From assembly GCF_007744075.1 (NCBI RefSeq), contig NZ_CP036266.1, forward strand, positions 5,627,748 through 5,691,747: DNA of 64,000 nucleotides, written 5' to 3'. Below are positions 26,757-35,041 of the stretch, one piece after another. A model generated the notes under the pieces. That model was given only the letters and a program-made list of their open reading frames with translations. It did not search any database and was not told the DNA's origin. Origin of the DNA: Gimesia chilikensis. Lineage in GTDB: Bacteria > Planctomycetota > Planctomycetia > Planctomycetales > Planctomycetaceae. Both the position numbers and the translations under genes were made by a program. How positions within the stretch are numbered: the first letter of the stretch is position 1; each line of letters starts with the position of its first letter.

Positions 26757-29700
26757 ATGATCCGCGTCGCTCTCAACCACAAATCAATTTATAAGTACGA
26801 CCGCCTCGTCGAACTGGCCCCCCAGCTCGTGCGACTCCGTCCCGCCCCCCACTGCCGCACACCAATCTGCAGCTACTCCCTGCGGGTCGAACCGGAAAAA
26901 CATTTCATTAACTGGCTTCAGGACCCGCACAGTAACCATCTGGCGCGGCTGGTCTTTCCCGAAAAGACTCGTAACCTCGAAGTCGAAATCGATCTCGTCG
27001 CCGAGATGACGGTCGTCAATCCGTTTGACTTCTTCCTCGAACCCGATGCGACCGAATTCCCTTTCACCTACGAACCGGGGCTCGCCAAGGATCTGCAACC
27101 CTTTCTCGATCCAATCACGCCCGGCCCCGAATTAAAGGCGCTCTTGGATTCGATCGATCGCAGCGAATGCAAAACCATCGATTTTCTGGTACAGATCAAT
27201 CAGCGCCTGCAAGAAATGATCGGATACGTTATCCGCATGGAACCTGGCGTACAATCCCCGGAAGAAACTCTGAAGCTGGGCCGCGGTTCCTGTCGCGACA
27301 GTGCCTGGCTGCTGGTGACGATCCTCCGCCATCTGGGGATGGCGGCCCGCTTTGCATCGGGTTACCTGATCCAGCTCAAACCCGATGTCGAATCTCTCGA
27401 TGGCCCCTCTGGTACCGACGTGGACTTTACCGATCTGCATGCCTGGACTGAAGTCTTTCTCCCCGGTGCCGGCTGGATTGGTCTCGATCCAACCTCAGGA
27501 CTACTCGCCGGCGAAGGACACATTCCTCTGGCCTGCACGCCTGAACCACTCAACGCGGCCCCGATCAGCGGTACCGTCGAACAATGCGAAGTTGAGTTTC
27601 ACCACGAAATGTCGATCTCACGGGTCTACGAAGATCCGCGCATCACCAAACCCTATACCGAGGAAGAATGGCAGCAGATCAAACAACTCGGACACCAGGT
27701 AGACGTCGATCTGGAAAAACATGATGTCCGGCTGACGATGGGGGGCGAACCAACGTTTGTCTCCATCGACGACATGGATTCGGACGAATGGAAAACCGCT
27801 GCCGTCGGTCCCACAAAACACATTCTGGCAGGAGAGCTGATTGAACGCCTCCGCGAACGCTTCGCCCCCGACGGCCTGATTCACTACGGTCAGGGAAAAT
27901 GGTATCCCGGCGAATCACTGCCCCGCTGGGCACTCACCTGCCTCTGGCGGACCGACGGACAGCCCATCTGGAAAAACACGAAACTCCTGGCCGAACCAGG
28001 CAAGAATTACGGACACGACATCGACCAGGCAGAGCAGTTCTCGCGTCTGCTGTCCGAACGACTTGACCTCAACCCGGATCACGTTTCGCTGGCCTACGAA
28101 GACGCGATGTACTACCTCTGGAAAGAGCGTCGCCTGGCCGTCAACGCGGACGTGCTGAATGCGGATCTCGACGATGCAGAAGAACGGGCCCGCCTGGCCC
28201 GCGTCTTCGGACGGGGACTCAGCAACCCGGTCGGCTGCATGCTTCCCCTGACACATCAATGGTGGAACGCCCGTCCCCGCTGGAAAAGCGGCACCTGGCC
28301 CGTTCGCTCCGAACACATGTTTCTGATTCCCGGCGACTCCCCCATGGGACTCCGCCTCCCTCTGGATTCGCTGCCTCCCGCACTGGAAGGCGAATTTCAG
28401 TCCGTACCCGTGGTCCCGTTCGAAGCAACTGAACCACTGCCCGATTACGAAGGACTCAAACAACAGGCCGTCTCTCACCGGACCACCCGACAAACCAGTA
28501 ACCTGGTCCAGCATCAGGTACTGGAACGTGTCGGCTCATCCGGAAATGGAGACGGAGACGAGAACAGCCCCCTCGAGGGCACTCATTCTGATGAAACCAA
28601 ATCTGACGAACTCTCAGAGATCATTCGCACCGCGATGTGCTTCGAACCGCGCGACGGCTGTCTGCACATCTTCATGCCCCCGGTCGATCGGCTCGAAGGT
28701 TATCTCGAACTGCTGACCGCCATTGAGCAGACGGCGGAAGAACTGGAAATGCCCGTCATCATCGAAGGGTATCTGCCGCCCCCCGATTACCGCATCAAGT
28801 ACATCAAGGCCACACCGGATCCCGGCGTGATTGAAGTCAACGTACATCCCGCCAGCAACTGGGAGGAACTCGTACAGATCACTTCAGGCGTCTATGAAGA
28901 CGCCCGCATGTCGCGCCTGGGAACTGAACAGTTCGACCTGGACGGAACCCATACCGGAACCGGAGGCGGAAACCATATCGTCATGGGCTCTCATACTCCT
29001 GAAGACAGTCCGTTTCTGCGGCGTCCCGATCTGCTGCGGAGCCTGATCGCCTACTGGCACAATCATCCTTCATTGTCTTATTACTTCTCCGGTCGCTTTA
29101 TTGGTCCCACCAGTCAGGCGCCCCGTGTCGATGAAGGCCGCCGCGATGCGATCTACGAATTGCAGATCGCCTTCGAACAGATTCCCGAATCGGGTCCCGT
29201 TCCCCCCTGGCTCGTCGACCGTGTCTTTCGACACCTGCTCGTCGACCTGACCGGCAACACCCACCGTGCCGAATTCTGTATCGACAAACTCTATTCTCCC
29301 GACAGTGCCACCGGCCGACTGGGGCTGGTCGAGTTCCGTGGTTTCGAAATGCCTCCGCACTGGCAGATGAGTCTCACACAGCAGTTGCTGCTCCGGGCAC
29401 TCGTCGCCCGTTTCTGGAACAACCCGTATAACATCCCGCTGATGGACTGGAACACCTCGATTCACGATCGCTGGCTGCTCCCGCATTTCATCCAGCAGGA
29501 CTTCGAAGATGTCATCGCGGAAATGCAACAGGCAGGCTATCCCCTGGAAAGCAGCTGGTTCGGTCCACACTTTGAATTCCGTTTTCCCCATATCGGAGAA
29601 ATCGAATATCGAAGTGTCCATATCGAATTACGGACTGCGATCGAACCCTGGTACGTCCTTGGCGAAGAAGCGGCAGGGGGTGGAACCGCCCGCTATGTCG

Positions 29701-30134
29701 ATTCCTCCGTCGAACGTCTGCAGGTGAAAGTACAGGGATTAGCCGCAGGTCGGCACGTCCTGCTCTGTAACGGCCGCCGCATCCCCCTGCATCCGACTGG
29801 AACCGAAGGAGAGGCCATCGCCGGCGTCCGCTATCGTGCCTGGCAGCCACCCAGCTGCCTTCACCCGACCATTCCCGTCGATGAACCGCTGGTCTTCGAC
29901 CTGGTCGACACCTGGAATCAACGCTCCATCGGCGGCTGCACCTACCATGTGGGCCACCCTGGCGGGCTGAATCCAGGCACTTTTCCAGTGAACGCTTATG
30001 AAGCAGAGAGCCGTCGGGCTACCCGATTTTTCAAAATGGGACATACAGGCGGTTCCCGATCCGTTCCGGAAGAGGAAAAAAACGCACTGTTTCCCTTCAC
30101 GCTTGACCTTCGCCGAAACCGGGGCATCGTGTAA
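26757..30134 (+). CDS. Transglutaminase-like protein with DUF2126 domain
   Basis: This 1125-residue protein combines an N-terminal bacterial transglutaminase-like part with a long C-terminal DUF2126 domain. The beta N-domain (about 1-90) precedes the papain-like core with the triad C179 (G-S-C-R-D), H228 (L-H-A-W-T-E-V-F) and D244 (G-L-D-P-T-S-G). DUF2126 starts near 300 with M-G-G-E-P-T-F-V-S, contains a G-Q-G-K-W-Y-P-G-E segment and continues to about 1100, with metal-site-like motifs such as G-T-G-G-G-N-H. A similar architecture is known beside ATP-grasp/alpha-E genes. It may cleave, form or transfer amide bonds on the cluster product. It is probably cytoplasmic; no signal is seen. Confidence 0.9.
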   Translation: MIRVALNHKSIYKYDRLVELAPQLVRLRPAPHCRTPICSYSLRVEPEKHFINWLQDPHSNHLARLVFPEKTRNLEVEIDLVAEMTVVNPFDFFLEPDATEFPFTYEPGLAKDLQPFLDPITPGPELKALLDSIDRSECKTIDFLVQINQRLQEMIGYVIRMEPGVQSPEETLKLGRGSCRDSAWLLVTILRHLGMAARFASGYLIQLKPDVESLDGPSGTDVDFTDLHAWTEVFLPGAGWIGLDPTSGLLAGEGHIPLACTPEPLNAAPISGTVEQCEVEFHHEMSISRVYEDPRITKPYTEEEWQQIKQLGHQVDVDLEKHDVRLTMGGEPTFVSIDDMDSDEWKTAAVGPTKHILAGELIERLRERFAPDGLIHYGQGKWYPGESLPRWALTCLWRTDGQPIWKNTKLLAEPGKNYGHDIDQAEQFSRLLSERLDLNPDHVSLAYEDAMYYLWKERRLAVNADVLNADLDDAEERARLARVFGRGLSNPVGCMLPLTHQWWNARPRWKSGTWPVRSEHMFLIPGDSPMGLRLPLDSLPPALEGEFQSVPVVPFEATEPLPDYEGLKQQAVSHRTTRQTSNLVQHQVLERVGSSGNGDGDENSPLEGTHSDETKSDELSEIIRTAMCFEPRDGCLHIFMPPVDRLEGYLELLTAIEQTAEELEMPVIIEGYLPPPDYRIKYIKATPDPGVIEVNVHPASNWEELVQITSGVYEDARMSRLGTEQFDLDGTHTGTGGGNHIVMGSHTPEDSPFLRRPDLLRSLIAYWHNHPSLSYYFSGRFIGPTSQAPRVDEGRRDAIYELQIAFEQIPESGPVPPWLVDRVFRHLLVDLTGNTHRAEFCIDKLYSPDSATGRLGLVEFRGFEMPPHWQMSLTQQLLLRALVARFWNNPYNIPLMDWNTSIHDRWLLPHFIQQDFEDVIAEMQQAGYPLESSWFGPHFEFRFPHIGEIEYRSVHIELRTAIEPWYVLGEEAAGGGTARYVDSSVERLQVKVQGLAAGRHVLLCNGRRIPLHPTGTEGEAIAGVRYRAWQPPSCLHPTIPVDEPLVFDLVDTWNQRSIGGCTYHVGHPGGLNPGTFPVNAYEAESRRATRFFKMGHTGGSRSVPEEEKNALFPFTLDLRRNRGIV

Positions 30135-30266
30135 AATAGTCTGATCCCATCCGGGCCTCCGGGGGCAAACCGCTCCCGAATTATAAATACCGACACACGA
30201 TCAGCGATGAGATATACTTCAACAGAACACTTGAGGTACATCTCAACTTGAGGAATAAAGACTACC

Positions 30267-32804
30267 GTGACAACCTCCCCACTCTCTGTGAACCATCTGT
30301 TTCAAGGATACACGCCGCCCCCCGGCGTGTTTGATGAGTTCCTGCTGGATGGTGGGCAGCCCCGCCCGCAAGCCAAACTATTTCTGGATGCTCTCTCCCG
30401 TATCGGCCGCGAAGAATTCGATCACCGCTGGGAACAGGCACAACGCACTGTCCAGGCCAATGATTTCGCCTACAGTGGACATATTACTCCCGGCGATCAG
30501 CCCCGCCCCTGGGAGCTCGATGCCATCCCTTTTCTGATCTCGTCTACCGAATGGGATGTCATCGCCACTGCGTTAAAACAACGGGCACGCCTGGTGAACC
30601 TGGTATTGAGCGACCTGTATGGCCAACAGACTCTGCTCACACAGGGAATGCTGCCTGCCGAACTCGTCTTCTCTCACCCGGGCTTCCTGCGGGCCTACCA
30701 TGGACAGGTCCCCCGCGATAACTGCTTCCTGCACTTTTACGCTGCCGATCTGGCCCGTTCGCCCAATGGAAAATGGTGGGTAATGGCCGACCGCACCGAA
30801 GCGGCCTCGGGTATCGGCTTTGCACTCGAAAATCGTATTCTGACTTCGCGGATGTTTCCGGAGCTGTTCAACCAGTGCCACGTCAAACGACTGGCTCCCT
30901 TCTTCATCGCCGTTCAGGATCGCCTGCGCAGCCTGGCGCCCCAGGGTTTGGAAAACCCCCGCGTGGTTCTGCTCAGCCATGGTCCGCAGAGCCCGAACTA
31001 TTTCGAAGATGCCTACCTGGCACGCTACCTCGGATACACACTGGTGGAAGGTGGTGACCTCGCGATTCGCCGCAATCAGGTCATGCTCAAAACACTCGGA
31101 GGGCTGATTCCCGTTGACGTCATCTTCCGGCGACAAAACAGCGGCGACTGTGATTCTCTGGAACTGAGATCCTCGTCCGGTCGGGGCATTTCGGGGCTGA
31201 CACAGGCTGCCCGCTCCGGACAGGTTGGCATCGCCAACTCACTGGGGAGTGGACTGATCGAATCCGCCGCGTTCATGGCTTACATGCCCCGTCTCTGTAA
31301 AGCACTGCTCGGGGAAGAACTCAAACTGCCCGGCGTCGCCACCTGGTGGTGCGGAGATCCACAGGGACTGAGTTACGTATTGAAGAACCTGGAGAAGCTG
31401 ACCATTCAGTCAGCCTTCCGCATTCGGGGCCAGGATCACCCCGCCATGGAAAGCTGGAATCAGCTCCCCCTCAAGAAACGGGCCGAACTGATTCAGGCCA
31501 ACCCGAAACAGTTTGTCGCCCAGGAAAAAGTCATCCGCTCCAGCGTCCCGGTCTGGAAAGGGGAAACAACGCCCGCCCATCTCTCGCTCAGAGCCTATGC
31601 GGTCTCCGCCGGAGATTCTTACACCGTAATGCAGGGCGCCCTGGCCCGGACAGCCAAGGCACTCGATCCGCTGGAAGTCTCCATTCGCAAAGGGGAAGGC
31701 AGTAAGGATACCTGGATTCTCTCCGACCAGCCCGTCGAACACATTTCGCTCCTCAAAGAACAGGGCCGCACGATCTCCCTCCGCCGCAGTGGATCGGAAT
31801 TACCGAGTCGCGCGGCAGACAACCTCTTCTGGCTGGGACGACAGCTGGAACGGGCCGAATCGCTGGCCCGGCTGTTGCGTAGCCTGGTCAATCGACTCGG
31901 CGGTGAAACCCGTTCGAACAGCGATCTGGAAGTCCCTATTCTGCTCCGCTGCCTGGCCGACGAGGGACAGATTGAACCCGGTTACGCCATCGAAAAAATG
32001 CGGAATCAGCTGCCCGCCATCGAACATGTTCTGCCCACCGCGGTCTTTGATGAAACTCAGTCAGCTTCGCTTCGCTCGATCATCAATGAACTCTTCCGTC
32101 TGGGCTCGATCGTTCGCGACCGGGTCTCGCTCGACACCTGGCGGATCATCCGTCGTATCGATAAAGGCTTCCAGCCGGCCCGCTTTGGAGTCACCAACCT
32201 GTCCGATGTGCTGACAATGATGAACGACCTGATCACAGAACTCGCTGCATTCAGCGGGATCATCATGGAAAGCATGACACGGACCCAGGCCTTCCGCTTC
32301 CTCGAACTGGGACGCCGGCTCGAACGTTCGCTGCAGATTATCAGCCTCGTCAAAAACAGTTTTATCCCCATGCCTGATGTCCAGGCGCCGGTTTTGGAAA
32401 CCGTACTCGAAGTCGCCGACAGCCTGATGACGTATCGTTCGCGATACCTCTCAAATCTGCAACTGGCGGCTGTTCTGGATCTGCTGTTGACTGATGAAAG
32501 TAATCCCCGGTCGCTCGTTTTCCAGTTCATGCAGCTCTCCAAACAGGTCGAGCGTCTGCCGCGCAACCGGGAACTGCCCGGTTACTCAGCCGAGCAACGT
32601 CTGGCGATGACGCTCCTGCAATCGGTACGCATGCTGGATATCCAGGAAGTTTCGGACACGCACTGTCTGGGCGACTACCAACCACTGGAGCAATTGATCG
32701 AAACCTGGGACGCTCAGCTGCCCAAACTCTCTGAAGCGATCTCGCATCGTTATCTGGTTCACGCGGTTCCCTCACACCAGTTGGCAGATATCAGTCCGCA
32801 ATGA
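30267..32804 (+). CDS. Fusion of circularly permuted ATP-grasp and alpha-E domains
   Basis: This 845-residue protein carries the ATP-grasp part at about residues 20-490 and the alpha-E part at about 510-835. In the first part V-F-D-E-F-L-L-D-G-G-Q-P-R-P, W-V-M-A-D-R-T-E-A-A-S-G and G-S-K-D-T-W-I-L are seen. The second starts with L-P-S-R-A-A-D-N-L-F-W-L-G-R-Q-L-E-R-A-E. The start is GTG with GAGGAATAAAG before it. It joins in one chain what the cluster also encodes as two genes (24228-26701), so two related ATP-grasp/alpha-E pairs work side by side. The lysine and glycine-loop residues differ between the two ATP-grasp copies, so the second may act on another substrate. Confidence 0.92.
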   Translation: MTTSPLSVNHLFQGYTPPPGVFDEFLLDGGQPRPQAKLFLDALSRIGREEFDHRWEQAQRTVQANDFAYSGHITPGDQPRPWELDAIPFLISSTEWDVIATALKQRARLVNLVLSDLYGQQTLLTQGMLPAELVFSHPGFLRAYHGQVPRDNCFLHFYAADLARSPNGKWWVMADRTEAASGIGFALENRILTSRMFPELFNQCHVKRLAPFFIAVQDRLRSLAPQGLENPRVVLLSHGPQSPNYFEDAYLARYLGYTLVEGGDLAIRRNQVMLKTLGGLIPVDVIFRRQNSGDCDSLELRSSSGRGISGLTQAARSGQVGIANSLGSGLIESAAFMAYMPRLCKALLGEELKLPGVATWWCGDPQGLSYVLKNLEKLTIQSAFRIRGQDHPAMESWNQLPLKKRAELIQANPKQFVAQEKVIRSSVPVWKGETTPAHLSLRAYAVSAGDSYTVMQGALARTAKALDPLEVSIRKGEGSKDTWILSDQPVEHISLLKEQGRTISLRRSGSELPSRAADNLFWLGRQLERAESLARLLRSLVNRLGGETRSNSDLEVPILLRCLADEGQIEPGYAIEKMRNQLPAIEHVLPTAVFDETQSASLRSIINELFRLGSIVRDRVSLDTWRIIRRIDKGFQPARFGVTNLSDVLTMMNDLITELAAFSGIIMESMTRTQAFRFLELGRRLERSLQIISLVKNSFIPMPDVQAPVLETVLEVADSLMTYRSRYLSNLQLAAVLDLLLTDESNPRSLVFQFMQLSKQVERLPRNRELPGYSAEQRLAMTLLQSVRMLDIQEVSDTHCLGDYQPLEQLIETWDAQLPKLSEAISHRYLVHAVPSHQLADISPQ

Positions 32805-33700
32805 AATACAAAATCACCCACATCACGAAATATGCCTACTCCGAGGCGGTGCCGGTCTGTCAGAACGTGGTCCACCTGGCGCCCCGCGTATTGCCTTACC
32901 AGATGTGTGATGATTTCCAGCTGCTGATCCACCCCGATCCCTATAGCATCAGTCATCGCGAAGATTATTTCGGGAACAATGTCTCATTCTTCTCTATCGA
33001 CCAGCCTCATACGGGACTGAGCGTGACGGCCACCAGTCAGGTCTCCGTAATGGCAACACCGGCGATCCCTCCCGCCAGTACGCCTGCCTGGGAAACCATC
33101 TCCCTGGCACTGAAAAGCGATCATAGTCCCGCTTTGCTCGACGCATATCAGTATGTGTTTCAGTCGCCGGGAGTGAAGCTGTTTCCCAAACTCATTGATT
33201 ATGCAGAAGTCTCGTTTACCAAGGGACGTCCGATCCTGGAGGCGGTTCTCGATCTGACCGCGAGGATCCACAAAGAATTCCGCTATGATCCCCGCGCCAC
33301 GAACGTCAATACGCAAATCGATGAGGTCTATGCACAAAAGCACGGCGTCTGTCAGGATTTCGCCCATTTCCAGATCGGCTGCCTGCGGATCCTGGGTCTG
33401 GCCGCCCGTTATGTCAGCGGTTATTTACGCACGATCCCACCGCCGGGCAAGCCACGCCTCGTCGGAGCAGATGCCTCACACGCCTGGCTCTCAGTTTACT
33501 GTGGAGAGAAAGCTGGCTGGATCGACGTCGACCCGACGAACAACGTACCAGCTTCCACCGATCACATCACGGTCGCCTGGGGCCGCGATTACTACGACGT
33601 CTGTCCCATCCAGGGCACGATCGTGGGCGGCGGCGAACATCGCATGACCGTCTCTGTGGACGTCGCACCGGAAGAACCGGTCACCCCCGCCGCAAAGTAG
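32801..33700 (+). CDS. Transglutaminase family protein
   Basis: This 299-residue protein has a beta N-terminal domain (about 1-85) and a transglutaminase-like core with triad C184 (H-G-V-C-Q-D-F-A), H227 (S-H-A-W-L-S-V-Y) and D244 (V-D-P-T-N-N). The start overlaps the stop of the ATP-grasp/alpha-E fusion by four bases (ATGA). It closes the five-gene cluster and has the same core as the large protein at 26757-30134 without DUF2126. It is predicted to be a cytoplasmic thiol amidase or peptidase on the cluster product. Confidence 0.92.
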   Translation: MKYKITHITKYAYSEAVPVCQNVVHLAPRVLPYQMCDDFQLLIHPDPYSISHREDYFGNNVSFFSIDQPHTGLSVTATSQVSVMATPAIPPASTPAWETISLALKSDHSPALLDAYQYVFQSPGVKLFPKLIDYAEVSFTKGRPILEAVLDLTARIHKEFRYDPRATNVNTQIDEVYAQKHGVCQDFAHFQIGCLRILGLAARYVSGYLRTIPPPGKPRLVGADASHAWLSVYCGEKAGWIDVDPTNNVPASTDHITVAWGRDYYDVCPIQGTIVGGGEHRMTVSVDVAPEEPVTPAAK

Positions 33701-33727
33701 TCACGACCAGAGAGTATTGCGCTGGTC

Positions 33728-35041
33728 TCAGCCTTTCAGTCCCGTCAGCGTACTGCTGCTGGAACCGAAGCGATCAGTTTCCACTCCCATCCGCTGCAGC
33801 ATACTCAGATACAGATTGCACAAAGGTGCGTTCGCGTCCCGGTTAAACGCGAGATGCTGGCCATGTTGAAAGCCGCCTCCTGCCAGGAGAATCGGGAGAT
33901 TCGTATTCTCATGGGTATTCGCGTCCCCCATGTTGCTCCCATACAGCACCATCGTGCTGTCCAGCAGTCGTCCCGTATTGCCCTGCACGGTCTGCAGTTT
34001 CTCAAGCACCCGCTTCAACAACTGCATCTGGCGGCGATCCGCTTTCTCCAGCTGCGCCAGGTGATGAGTCCGCATCCCGTGATGACTCAATGGATGATAG
34101 CTGGTCAGACTCTTTTCCTGCTCCGATAGTTGAAAGACGGGCGTCGCGAAGGCATCCACCATCAATGTGACGATCCGCGTCGAGTCGGACTGCAGTGCCA
34201 GCACCGCCATCGCCAGCATCTGCTCCAGCTTGTCAAACAGCAGCCCCCGATCCAGAATATCTTCCGGCAATTCCGCAACAGTTTTCGGCTTGGGACTCTG
34301 CTCCCATTCGCCCGCAGTCACCAGTCGCTGTTCCAGTTCGCGGATCGAGGTAAAATACTGATCCAGACGCGAACGATCTTCCGGCCCCAGTTCACGGTTC
34401 AATCGCTGTGTTGACTCAGTAACCGCATCCAGAATACTGCCCCGCCGTTTCAGATGTTCCAGCCGTCGCTTGATCTGCGCCGAGTCTCCCTGAATGAACA
34501 TCTTCTGAAACAACCGGGCGGGACTGTCTTCTGCAGGTAACAGTACGCCGTCCCGCGTCCAGGACAGACTGCGATTTGCCTTATCGATATTCACGCCCAG
34601 GTTCAAGGTGGCGAAGCGGGTCTTGCGTCCCAGATGCTCGGCCGCATATTGATCGAGAGAGACCGTATTGCGAAAACCGCTGCTCGTCGGATGTTTGGCA
34701 CCGGTCAGGAAACAGTTCTCAGTAGAATGCCCGCCTTCGCAGGCCGGATGCGATAAACCACTGAAGACGGTAAAATCAGAAGTCAACTCCTTGAGCTCAC
34801 TCAGATAAGGCGAAAGCTGGTACCTGGAGCCGCTCTCTTTGGGAAAAAAGTGTTGCGGCAAGACTCCCAGGTTATTCGATATCAAGAGCATACGACCGGG
34901 CGTCGCAGCTGAAGACTCCTTCCCCTGCGCAGGGCGCTGCAGACTCTCCAGCAACGGAAGTGCGAGAGCCACACCGGCACCGCGTAAAAAACGCCTGCGG
35001 GCATAATCCACTGTCCTTCGTCGGGCTGAGTGATTCCTCAT
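33728..35041 (-). CDS. DUF1552 secreted protein
   Basis: This 437-residue protein belongs to a family found almost always beside DUF1592 genes in planctomycetes. The N-terminus R-R-R-F-L-R-G-A-G-V-A-L-A-L-P-L-L-E is a Tat-type signal, so it is folded before export. Visible motifs are S-H-P-A-C-E-G-G-H-S-T-E-N and Y-G-S-N-M-G-D-A-N-T-H near the end, which resemble metal-binding sites of the alkaline-phosphatase/DUF1501 superfamily. I chose the ATG at 35041, which overlaps the stop of the upstream gene by four bases, over an earlier in-frame start inside that gene. It is the last gene of a four-gene operon. Confidence 0.9.
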   Translation of the reverse strand: MRNHSARRRTVDYARRRFLRGAGVALALPLLESLQRPAQGKESSAATPGRMLLISNNLGVLPQHFFPKESGSRYQLSPYLSELKELTSDFTVFSGLSHPACEGGHSTENCFLTGAKHPTSSGFRNTVSLDQYAAEHLGRKTRFATLNLGVNIDKANRSLSWTRDGVLLPAEDSPARLFQKMFIQGDSAQIKRRLEHLKRRGSILDAVTESTQRLNRELGPEDRSRLDQYFTSIRELEQRLVTAGEWEQSPKPKTVAELPEDILDRGLLFDKLEQMLAMAVLALQSDSTRIVTLMVDAFATPVFQLSEQEKSLTSYHPLSHHGMRTHHLAQLEKADRRQMQLLKRVLEKLQTVQGNTGRLLDSTMVLYGSNMGDANTHENTNLPILLAGGGFQHGQHLAFNRDANAPLCNLYLSMLQRMGVETDRFGSSSSTLTGLKG

